Below are positions 16,304 to 23,436 of a DNA stretch of 29,028 bases, piece by piece (the first letter of the stretch is position 1; every line of letters starts with the position of its first letter). Location: positions 1 to 29,028 of IMG/VR virus record IMGVR_UViG_3300040801_002102; one strand, given 5' to 3'. The position numbers were made by a program, and so were the translations under genes. Source of the stretch: a virus. The notes below the pieces were generated by a model. It made no database searches and was not told the DNA's origin. It was given only the letters and a program-made list of their open reading frames with translations.

Positions 16304-16848
16304 TAGCTACCCGAGGGTCCGTAGAGAGACGCGGCGGACATGGCGGCCGAGCCTCCGATCCCAAGCAGGGACCCGAGGAAGGACGGCTCCGCCTGGAGCT
16401 GGGGACGGGCCTGGAGAAGCGCCTGCTGGGCCTCGAGCACGATGGCCGACACGGACGCCACCGCCGCTGCGTCACGCATCTCGGCCGTCCGCTCTACCCC
16501 TGCACGGAACGCCCCGGCCTGCCGGCGAAGGTCGCCCTGGGCCTCCCGGACCGTCGTGCCTTCGAGGTTCGAGGCGGCGGCCCGGACCTGGGCCGTCGAC
16601 AGGCCGGCAGCCAGGTCTTCCTGGAGCCGGGTCAGCGACTCGACCTCCGAAAGCCGCTCGGTCTGCCGTTGGACTGCGACCCGTAGAGCGTTGAACTTGA
16701 CCTGCTCGTAGGTCTGCTCCGTGGCGATCCGGTAGAGCTCGAGCGCCTGGGCGTTGTACTGCTTCGCGGCCTCTTTGGCCCCGAAGTAGCCGAACAGGCC
16801 CGCGCCGGCCTGGAGGCCGATCCCTACGGGTCCAAAAGGGAAGCTCAT
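16303..16848 (-). CDS. Internal virion protein B (gp14-like)
   Basis: A 181-aa protein in the gp14 position (T7 gp14 is 196 aa). It begins with a small-residue hydrophobic stretch (VGIGLQAGAGLFGYFGAKEA, residues about 8-27), continues as long Ala/Gln/Arg/Glu helices, and ends with another hydrophobic Gly/Ala/Ser segment (FLGSLLGIGGSAAMSAASLYG). T7 gp14 is ejected and inserts in the outer membrane to form the first pore, which fits two hydrophobic ends around a helical middle. The ATG makes an ATGA overlap with the gp13-like stop. Confidence 0.85.
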   Translation of the reverse strand: MSFPFGPVGIGLQAGAGLFGYFGAKEAAKQYNAQALELYRIATEQTYEQVKFNALRVAVQRQTERLSEVESLTRLQEDLAAGLSTAQVRAAASNLEGTTVREAQGDLRRQAGAFRAGVERTAEMRDAAAVASVSAIVLEAQQALLQARPQLQAEPSFLGSLLGIGGSAAMSAASLYGPSGS

Positions 16849-17306
16849 CTGCGGTACCTGAACACGGGCCGGCCTGCCTCGTCTGAGCGCAACTCGTCCA
16901 GCCGAAACCCGAGTCTACGGATCCAGACCTCCGACTTCCGATACCCGAGGGTCGGGAACGTGTAGACGACCGGGTGCATGGACGCGGCGTTCTCCAGGAC
17001 GTCACGAACCGCGTCGATCTCCGCCGGGGTCAGCCGCACGTCCCGGCCAGCGAACCCCCAGCCGATCGGGCGGTCCGATCGGCAGCCGAACAGGCAGACC
17101 CCGCCCCGCTCCGACCGGATCACCACGTTCGCCGGCGACCGCAGTAGGAGGCCCTGTACCCGCATCAAGGCGACCATCTCGGGGTGACGGATGTCCGTCG
17201 CTCGGCCCGATAGCTCGCGCAGGTGCTCTGGAGCGACGGTCTTCACGAGCTCCACGAGCAGCGGCATCAGCTGCCCGAGCGACATCTGGTCCCACGGCTG
17301 GATCAT
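16845..17306 (-). CDS. gp13-like internal virion protein, acetyltransferase-like fold
   Basis: A 153-aa protein between tail tubular protein B and the gp14-like gene, the place of T7 gp13 (138 aa). The C-terminal half follows the T7 gp13 pattern: a helix (TPAEIDAVRDVLENAA), a strand (VVYTFPTLGY), then SEVWIRRLGFRLDEL, which resembles the final GNAT-type helix and strand (T7 has SHIRFLKTIGAVF at the same place). T7 gp13 is needed for infectivity and is thought to act in core assembly, not as an active enzyme. The start ATG forms an ATGA overlap with the upstream stop; the longer open frame extending upstream is a shadow of the tail gene. Confidence 0.75.
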   Translation of the reverse strand: MIQPWDQMSLGQLMPLLVELVKTVAPEHLRELSGRATDIRHPEMVALMRVQGLLLRSPANVVIRSERGGVCLFGCRSDRPIGWGFAGRDVRLTPAEIDAVRDVLENAASMHPVVYTFPTLGYRKSEVWIRRLGFRLDELRSDEAGRPVFRYRR

Positions 17307-20300
17307 CGACGGCTCGCTTGGCACAGCCACTCGGCGGACGTCAGGGAGAACGGCAGGGTGCTCGACGACTCGATCGACGCGCGGATCGTCTCCGAGCGGC
17401 CCATCGCGCTCGTCTGGATCTTGTCGGTAAGCAGACCTACGTGTCCTGAGACCACGGCGTTCGAGGCGAAGGTCGTCCGGTACTCTGGACGCTTCTCGGG
17501 AGCGATCACGATGTCGAAGCCTCCGGCCCGGTCGTACTCGAGCGTGAGGCGCTTGCACTGGAGGAAGCCGCTCGACCGGGGTTGTAGGCCATCGGTCAGG
17601 GACTGGATCAGGTCCGAGGGCCGCTGGAGCTCGATCCGGCTCGTGACCCGCCTGCCGACGCTGAAATGGTCCCGTCGGTCGGACCAGTCTCCCCGAAGCG
17701 TCAGGACCCGGGTGTCGGGGTTCCACGAGACGATGTCCCCGGACAAGGGGGTCGTTGTGAGCTCGGTTCCGACGGGCTCTGGAGCCGCCCGCTCGTACAC
17801 CGCCACGATGTCGTCGACCGTCTCGCCGATCGACACCGGCAGCTCGAACTGCGACAAGACCCCGTCGGTCGTGAACAGGACCGACGCATCGGAGCCGAGG
17901 AGACGGCAGTCGAGGATCGGCTGGTAGGGGTACGAACGCAGACGGTCGAGGTCGAGCTCCATGCGCTCGAGCCACGTCTTCTCGTACCCCTCGAACACCA
18001 GGAACAGCTGGTCGTCGAAGGCCGCCAGGTGGACGGTCCGGTACTTGCTCGGGAACCGCCAGCGGTGCCAGGCGTTCTGGAGCAGCCGAGGACCGCGCCA
18101 GCGGTAGTTGCGGCAGTAGATCGTGTTGAACCGGTCGGAGGGCAGCCCTTCGTAGTTGCCCATCCGGTAGAACTGCATCTCCCCGGTCGAGCTCGTCTCG
18201 ATCTGGAGGACCCGACCAAGCATGTAGGCCTGCGCTTGCTCGGTCACGGGGTAGGGCTCGAACGGCCGGTCGACGTCCACCTGGACGATCTCCATGATGT
18301 TCGAGAACCGGCCCTGCACGTAGGGCACGACGATGGAACGCTCCGTGCGCCCAGGCTCGGTGTCCGAGTCGACGTCGAGCTGGAACAGGGTACGCGCCCG
18401 GATCGTCTGCGGAGCGAAGGCCCCTGCGGCGTCCAGGACGAAATGGCTCTTGTCCCCGAACAGGAGGACCTGCTGCTGCGTGACCGCGTTGTTCTTGATC
18501 GTGCTCGCGGTACGCTCGCCGATGTCTACGTCGATCCGGTCGCCCGCCTTCAACGTCCGAGCGGTCGTCCGGAAGAAGTTGGTCAGGTCTCCTACTTCGC
18601 TCGTGATGATCGAGTTGGACGACGTGAAGCCGAGACGGCCGTCGACCAGGAACATCGACTGGATCGTTTCGGGAACGGAGTCGTCGTCCTGAGCGATGAA
18701 CGAGGGCAGGGCATTCGTGTCGTCCGAGCCGACCAGCCGTTCCTTCCACGTCTCAGGACCCCAGGCGAAGTAGCGACCGAACGGCGTTCCCGTCACGGTA
18801 CCGACCGCGTCGTCTTGCCGGCGCTCGAGGACGTGGGGCATCGTCTGCCCGTCGATCTCGACCAGGATGTCCGGGGCCGTACGCTCCACCCACTCGCCTG
18901 CCACGATCTCGCCCGTCTGAACGAGCGGCGGGAACGGCGGAGGGTCGTCCGGCCCAAGGTCCAGCACCACGTTGGCCACGAACTCGGCGTACCAATCGTC
19001 CTCGTCCAGGGCTTCGTCGCCGTCGATCTTGATGAACCACTGGTGCGGGGCGATCTCCGGAAGGTCCGCGATCAGCTTGACCTTCTTGTAGACGAGGCCC
19101 GTGACCTGCCCCCCGACGGAGTCGGTGAAGGTCATTTCGCTGACCTCTTGAGGATCCGCGATCATGATTCGGACGATGCCCGAATCGGCGACGACCGTGC
19201 CTGCGATGCCCTCGGCTAAGAAGGCCGCCTCGATGTCCGTCGCAAGCTGCTCCGCGATCAGCCCGGACTTCGGCTCGACGACACCGCCGGTCCCGCCGGC
19301 GTTGTTGGTCTCGACTACCACGTTGACGGACTCGCCCGACACGAGCGTGAGCTTGAAGATGTACTCCGTCTGGAACGAACCCTGCTTGACCCACAGGATC
19401 GCGCTCTCTTCCGGGAAAGTCAGGAAGTTGTAGCCCGAAGACGTCTTCGACGTCATACGAGGGACTACACCCTGGTTCAGGACGTACATCCTGTTTCCGG
19501 CCTGGATCGTCCGGAGGTTCGTCAGGACGAAGTAGGGGACGAACGACGCTTGGCCGGAGAGCACGTGCGCACCCCAGACCAGCATCTCGGCTCGTCCCGT
19601 GTCGCCCGCACCGTCTTTCAGGACGACCCCCATACGGACGCCGCTGCCCGAGGCTCCGGGGAGCTTGTCGACGTAGCTGCTGGAGTCCAGCACGAGCCAC
19701 GGCCGGAACCACCCGTCGGGACCTTCTTCGACCCCGAAGTCCAGCACCATAGCTTGTGCTTCGGCGTCCGTAATGACCGACGTGTCGTTCGACTTGATCG
19801 ACGCGGCGGCGAGGTCGAAACCTAGTCCAGGCAGGGTCGGGTCCGTGTCGGTCCGTGGGATCGAGACCCCGACCACTCCGCTCGAGCTGCCTAGCAGGCC
19901 GAAGCCGCAGACCAAGGTCCCAGGGTTGCGGTCGTTCGACGACTCCTCGCTCTTACGGAGCCACACGGCCCCGAACAGGACCTCCTGGGCCCCGTAGGTA
20001 CTGGCTCCGGTCGCGGAGAACCAGCCGCTTGCGTTGGTCTCGATCGCGGAGATAGCAGCGAAGCCCGAGCTTGCTTGGTCCGGAAGGCTCGAAGCCGTCA
20101 GCGTCGAGAAGTCGACGACCTGGGCCGTTTCCGCTAGTGGGCCCGTAGCCCAGTTGTTCGCCGAACTGTTCGGAGGAATGGTGTAGGGCGGCGTCCCGAA
20201 CGACTTGAACTCGGGGTTGCTGTTCTCGTTGTTCGTTCGCGCCGACAGGTAGGTCAGGTCGATGGTCGACGTGTCGTCGAGCCCGTAGACGGGGATCGGC

Positions 20301-20575
20301 AGCCCGTTCGTGTCGAATACCTGGATGTCCGCCGCTGAGAGGCGGATCAAGTACCGGTCGCCGTCTCCACGATCGAAGGACGTCCACTTGGCCTGCGTGT
20401 TGGGCGACAGCTCGAGGTCCGCTACGAAGCTGGTGCCCGGCCGGCGGGTCGCTCCGTAGAGCAAGGACGGGACCATGTTGTCCATCGCCCGGACAGTTCC
20501 GGGCTGGGCCTTGGCCGGGCTCTGCTGGCTGACTCCGAGCTCGAAGCCCGGAACCGACACGGTACGGACGGTCAA
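17303..20575 (-). CDS. Tail tubular protein B / nozzle (gp12-like)
   Basis: A 1090-aa protein forming the tail nozzle below the adaptor ring. The N-terminus (ELGVSQQSPAKAQPG, then ATRRPGTSF) matches the GGISQQP...RPxxF start of T7 gp12, a strong family sign. The rest is beta-rich with typical tail segments such as DRIDVDIGERTA, LLFGDKSHFVLDA and RGPRLLQNAWHRWRF. It is about 300 residues longer than T7 gp12 (794 aa), so it probably carries an insertion in the first 450 residues. I start it at TTG 20575: it forms a TTGA overlap with the gp11-like stop, and GGAGGGG lies six bases ahead. A much longer open frame upstream reads through the capsid region out of frame and is not coding. Confidence 0.92.
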   Translation of the reverse strand: MTVRTVSVPGFELGVSQQSPAKAQPGTVRAMDNMVPSLLYGATRRPGTSFVADLELSPNTQAKWTSFDRGDGDRYLIRLSAADIQVFDTNGLPIPVYGLDDTSTIDLTYLSARTNNENSNPEFKSFGTPPYTIPPNSSANNWATGPLAETAQVVDFSTLTASSLPDQASSGFAAISAIETNASGWFSATGASTYGAQEVLFGAVWLRKSEESSNDRNPGTLVCGFGLLGSSSGVVGVSIPRTDTDPTLPGLGFDLAAASIKSNDTSVITDAEAQAMVLDFGVEEGPDGWFRPWLVLDSSSYVDKLPGASGSGVRMGVVLKDGAGDTGRAEMLVWGAHVLSGQASFVPYFVLTNLRTIQAGNRMYVLNQGVVPRMTSKTSSGYNFLTFPEESAILWVKQGSFQTEYIFKLTLVSGESVNVVVETNNAGGTGGVVEPKSGLIAEQLATDIEAAFLAEGIAGTVVADSGIVRIMIADPQEVSEMTFTDSVGGQVTGLVYKKVKLIADLPEIAPHQWFIKIDGDEALDEDDWYAEFVANVVLDLGPDDPPPFPPLVQTGEIVAGEWVERTAPDILVEIDGQTMPHVLERRQDDAVGTVTGTPFGRYFAWGPETWKERLVGSDDTNALPSFIAQDDDSVPETIQSMFLVDGRLGFTSSNSIITSEVGDLTNFFRTTARTLKAGDRIDVDIGERTASTIKNNAVTQQQVLLFGDKSHFVLDAAGAFAPQTIRARTLFQLDVDSDTEPGRTERSIVVPYVQGRFSNIMEIVQVDVDRPFEPYPVTEQAQAYMLGRVLQIETSSTGEMQFYRMGNYEGLPSDRFNTIYCRNYRWRGPRLLQNAWHRWRFPSKYRTVHLAAFDDQLFLVFEGYEKTWLERMELDLDRLRSYPYQPILDCRLLGSDASVLFTTDGVLSQFELPVSIGETVDDIVAVYERAAPEPVGTELTTTPLSGDIVSWNPDTRVLTLRGDWSDRRDHFSVGRRVTSRIELQRPSDLIQSLTDGLQPRSSGFLQCKRLTLEYDRAGGFDIVIAPEKRPEYRTTFASNAVVSGHVGLLTDKIQTSAMGRSETIRASIESSSTLPFSLTSAEWLCQASRR

Positions 20576-21177
20576 CGGTAGCCCCTCCACCAGGCAGGCT
20601 GCCCGTAGCTGCGCCTCGACTGGAGCGTGTTCAGCATCGTTCGACGCTCGTACCGCACGTGTTCGGCCTGGAGCGTCGCCATCGACTCGCGCATCCGCTC
20701 GATGAGGAACTGGACCAGCGTGTCCGTGCCGAAGCCTGCTTTCTGCACCTCGGTCGCTGCTCGAGCGACCACGTAGTCTCGGTGCGCCTGGGGCGTCGAG
20801 TCCCACGGGAGCAGCCGGACGACGTCGAGCTTGACGGCCGACTTGAACACGTCGGTCGCCTGGTCCTTCGGAGAGTAGAGCTTGTTGCCCCGAAGGTGGA
20901 CCCCCTCCGACAGGAGGATGGGGTCGTTGACCCGCACCGAAAGGGCATCGTCCCCGAGAACGATCTCGTCGCCCACGGGGTCGATGCTTTCGGCGCGGGT
21001 TCTGTTGTACCACCAGCCCCTCGACTGCGTTTGCCGGTCGGCCTCGTCGATCGCAGTGACGACGGTCTCCACGATCTGAGGCACGTCGCCGGACGTCGAA
21101 GCGACCGGACTCTCTCCGAGCATGTTGAGGACCGCGTTGACGGCCTCGAGTTCGGTCGACTTGGTCGTGAAGGGCAT
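20572..21177 (-). CDS. Tail tubular protein A / adaptor (gp11-like)
   Basis: A 201-aa protein forming the ring that joins portal to nozzle. The family pattern is clear: EAVNAVLNMLGESPV near the N-terminus (T7: SAVNDILASIGEPPV), then helices leading to the invariant QSRGWWYN (T7: QSRGWTFN), and later VVRLLPWDSTPQAHRDYVVA (T7: [20 protein letters not shown]). Length equals that of T7 gp11 (196 aa). It begins 12 bases after the capsid stop and overlaps the next gene in TTGA. There is no sign of a terminator between capsid and this gene, unlike T7. Confidence 0.95.
   Translation of the reverse strand: MPFTTKSTELEAVNAVLNMLGESPVASTSGDVPQIVETVVTAIDEADRQTQSRGWWYNRTRAESIDPVGDEIVLGDDALSVRVNDPILLSEGVHLRGNKLYSPKDQATDVFKSAVKLDVVRLLPWDSTPQAHRDYVVARAATEVQKAGFGTDTLVQFLIERMRESMATLQAEHVRYERRTMLNTLQSRRSYGQPAWWRGYR
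20582..20588 (-). promoter_or_regulatory. Ribosome binding site deciding a TTG start
   Basis: GGAGGGG on the minus strand, six bases before the TTG at 20575. It supports TTG as the start of tail tubular protein B. The next candidate, GTG at 20560, is too far away (about 21 bases), and no ATG is nearby. Confidence 0.7.
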
Positions 21178-21189
21178 GGTGGCATCCGA

Positions 21190-22245
21190 TCAGGCGTTGT
21201 CGTACAGCACGCCGCAGGCCTCGGGCCGGAGGGTCTGGATGCCCGCCGTCCACGCCGCGACGTTGATGTCCGCCCGGTACAGGCGCTCGTAGGCCGAGTC
21301 GAACGAGATGCCGGTCTCGCCGATGGTCGCCGTTCCGAGCGCGGTCGAGTGCGCGAACACGGCGCGCAGGCCGGTGAAGTTGCCCGTGTAGTCGTTCTCC
21401 GACACGACCCCACCCGCGCCCTGGTAGAGCTCGGCCGAGATGTTCGTCGTCGGGATGTTGGTCGACTCGAGCATGATCCAGCCGGCGTACATCTTCGCCA
21501 TCCCGGCCGACAGGCTGCCGTTCGGCTGGAGAGCGTGCAGGTCGACGTCCAGGAGCAGACGGGCCGAGCTCTCGTCGGTCATGACCGACTCGAGCAGCTC
21601 GGGGTCCATGATCCAGTAGCGCGACCCCATCGTCGCCGGCACGTGCTTCCGCTGGAACTTCGTCCGCATCTGCCACGCCGCCGTGAGGATGTCCTTGCCG
21701 GTCGGCGCCGCCCCGAGCTCGATGCCCGACCCCGTACCGGTGTCGGTCAGGTTGCCCGGGTTCTCGGTGAACGCCGTGCCGTTCCAGGTGCCCGCCCCCT
21801 GGGCGATCTTGATGAACCGCTGCCAGTCGGCGGCCCGGGCGAGCTCGGCCACGTGCTCGGCGATGATCGCCGGGCGGTAGTCGACCTGCTCCATGAGCTG
21901 ATCGAGCAGGTCGTGCGTCGAGGTCGACAGGATGGGCCGGTCGATCTTGACGATCACCTCGGTCCGGGGGATCTGCTGGTTGTACGTGTTCGCGTTGCCC
22001 AGCTGGGTCGCCTGGAGGGCGATGTTGTCCCCTGCGGCGTGACGGACGGCCGACGTGCGCCCCATGACGGGGAACTGCGCGGCCTTGGCTCCGGGCACGG
22101 CGGCCCGGGTCATGAACAGGCCCTCGGTCACGGTGTCCCGATCGAACGCGCGGATGAGCTCCGCCGCCACGGTCAGGAACAGGTCGAGGGTGTCGCTTGC
22201 GCCGCCACCATCGGGCAGGCCCAAGCGATCGAGAAGCGTGGCCAT
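21190..22245 (-). CDS. Major capsid protein (gp10-like)
   Basis: A 351-aa HK97-fold capsid protein (T7 gp10A is 344 aa). Recognisable parts are AFDRDTVTEGLFMTRAAVPGAKAAQFPVMGRT near residues 33-65 (T7: F...S.....H..R.I..GKSAQFPVLGRT), TEVIVKIDRPILSTSTHDLLDQLM with the conserved turn into the spine helix, and a C-terminal WTAGIQTLRPEACGVL. It has the strongest translational setting in the structural block: AAAGGAG nine bases ahead of the ATG and a 155-base non-coding leader, consistent with high expression. It lies between the lipoprotein gene and tail tubular protein A. No slippery sequence for a 10B-type frameshift was noticed. Confidence 0.95.
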   Translation of the reverse strand: MATLLDRLGLPDGGGASDTLDLFLTVAAELIRAFDRDTVTEGLFMTRAAVPGAKAAQFPVMGRTSAVRHAAGDNIALQATQLGNANTYNQQIPRTEVIVKIDRPILSTSTHDLLDQLMEQVDYRPAIIAEHVAELARAADWQRFIKIAQGAGTWNGTAFTENPGNLTDTGTGSGIELGAAPTGKDILTAAWQMRTKFQRKHVPATMGSRYWIMDPELLESVMTDESSARLLLDVDLHALQPNGSLSAGMAKMYAGWIMLESTNIPTTNISAELYQGAGGVVSENDYTGNFTGLRAVFAHSTALGTATIGETGISFDSAYERLYRADINVAAWTAGIQTLRPEACGVLYDNA

Positions 22246-22400
22246 GTTGGACCACTCCTTTCGGTCGGTAGGTCAGTCCCGAGTACGGCCTGCTACCGAT
22301 CGCCCGTCCGGTCGCTCGCGCGACAGGTCCGTTCGTCTGTAGTGCCGGGTTTCCCAGGCTCGCCCACCAGACCCCATGCCGGGCGGGCGGATCTCGGCCG
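22246..22400 (-). promoter_or_regulatory. Capsid gene leader with inverted repeats
   Basis: 155 non-coding bases between the lipoprotein gene stop and the capsid ATG, in a block where genes otherwise overlap. On the minus strand it contains a GTCGC-GCGA-GCGAC hairpin with a GNRA-type tetraloop (22311-22324) and a perfect TCGGTAG/CTACCGA inverted repeat (22265-22271 and 22293-22299), followed by the AAAGGAG ribosome binding site. It is the natural place for a promoter or mRNA-stabilising leader that raises capsid output. I could not identify a promoter consensus. Confidence 0.4.
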
Positions 22401-22802
22401 TCAGGCCGGGGTGTTCTTCTGGCGAGCGACCTCCGCAGCGGCGACCTTCCGGCCCGTCCGCGCGGCGACCCCTGCGCCGGCCGCTCCGCCGCCCAGAAGG
22501 GCGCTCGCGGCCAGGGCGATCCAGTCCTCGAGGACCATCGACTGATCCCGTTCGGCGGCGTCCTTGATCGAGGTGACGGCACGCCGGAGCTCGGCGGCGG
22601 TCAGGTCGAGCGTGTCGAGCAACAGCTCCTCGTAGTCCTCGGCCGTCAGGTGCCCCTCCTGGTAGGCCCGGGAGAGCTCGGCGATCGCCGACCGCTGCTG
22701 GTCGAGAGCTTCCGCCGTCGACCGAAGCGAGTCCGTGATCGCGGCGTACGTCGCGCAGCCCGTCAGGACGAGGAGCGAGAGAAGGGCGAGCACGCGTCCC
22801 AT
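22401..22802 (-). CDS. Lipoprotein with C-terminal membrane helix; candidate unimolecular spanin
   Basis: A 133-aa protein starting at the ATG at 22802, in a TAATG overlap with the scaffold stop. Residues 1-16 form a lipoprotein signal (GRVLALLSLLVLTGC, lipobox 13-16, Cys16; Ala at +2 favours outer-membrane sorting). Residues 22-90 are charged helix. Residues 94-114 are a hydrophobic, glycine-zipper-like segment (IALAASALLGGGAAGAGVAA), followed by a basic tail. An N-terminal lipid anchor plus a C-terminal inner-membrane helix is the defining layout of u-spanins such as T1 gp11 (131 aa), which fuse the membranes in the last step of lysis. The location between scaffold and capsid is odd for a lysis gene. 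Alternatives: a superinfection-exclusion lipoprotein, or an envelope protein with two anchors. Confidence 0.7.
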   Translation of the reverse strand: MGRVLALLSLLVLTGCATYAAITDSLRSTAEALDQQRSAIAELSRAYQEGHLTAEDYEELLLDTLDLTAAELRRAVTSIKDAAERDQSMVLEDWIALAASALLGGGAAGAGVAARTGRKVAAAEVARQKNTPA

Positions 22803-23428
22803 TAGAACGCCCCGTGCTTGCGGTACGAATCGAGCATCCGGGCGTTCACGTCCCGCTGGTAGCGGTCGTCCGTGTCGTAGCGGTCCGACCGGAGCAGCGC
22901 CCGGGTCCCCCGCACCTTCGACTGCGCCATCGTCGGCTCGGACGGCTGGCCCGTGGCCGTACCGCGACCGCCCCCGACTTCCCGGCCCTCGCCGGCCGCC
23001 GCGTCGTAGGCCTGGGCGAGCTCGCGCATCGCCAGGAGCTTCACGGCCTTGTCGCCCGTCTGGACTAGGCGGCCAAGGTCGGCCTTCCGGGCCGCCGACA
23101 GGACCGACTCGGGGGCGTTGCGGGCCCACTCGAAGATCGTCTTCGCCCGCTCCTGCCCGCCGACCTCCTGGTAGACGGCGCGCAGCTCCTCGCTCCGCTT
23201 GTACTTCAGGGCGTCGAGGGCCATCCGCACCTTCGCCGGCGAGTCCCCGTGGCGCTGGGCGATCTCGCTGATCGCCTGGTCCGGCAGGTCGCCCCGCTGG
23301 GCGAACTGGTCGAAGTAGCCTCCGAGGTACGCCTCGGGGTCCGTCTCGGGCCCTGCGGGTTTGGGCTCGACGCTCGAGCTGGTCGTCACCGGGGCCGGGA
23401 TGTCGTCGGTCTCGTCGTGTTCGTTCAT
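22802..23428 (-). CDS. Scaffold / capsid assembly protein (gp9-like)
   Basis: A 208-aa protein between portal and capsid, the place of T7 gp9. The N-terminal third is acidic and low-complexity (EHDETDDIPAP, PKPAGPETDPEA), the middle is helical, and the C-terminus is basic. This charge polarity is typical of scaffolding proteins, whose C-terminus binds capsid. The C-terminal pattern ALLRSDRYDTDDRYQRDV followed by ARMLDSY matches the 'RY..D..YR..V..R' ending of the T7-like family. It is shorter than T7 gp9 (307 aa). It starts eight bases after the portal stop, with only a weak ribosome binding site, so coupling to portal translation is likely. Confidence 0.88.
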   Translation of the reverse strand: MNEHDETDDIPAPVTTSSSVEPKPAGPETDPEAYLGGYFDQFAQRGDLPDQAISEIAQRHGDSPAKVRMALDALKYKRSEELRAVYQEVGGQERAKTIFEWARNAPESVLSAARKADLGRLVQTGDKAVKLLAMRELAQAYDAAAGEGREVGGGRGTATGQPSEPTMAQSKVRGTRALLRSDRYDTDDRYQRDVNARMLDSYRKHGAF

Positions 23429-23436
23429 GGTCTAGT

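Noticed and set aside
22246-22400. T7-like phage promoter before capsid
   Set aside because: No sequence resembling the T7 promoter core was found here, and no 18-20 base motif recurs in the other gaps (2410-2565, 3759-4048).
20576-22582. Very long upstream extension of the nozzle frame across the capsid and adaptor genes
   Set aside because: The extension is out of frame with two well-identified genes and has shadow composition; the TTG at 20575 with a strong ribosome binding site explains the real start.
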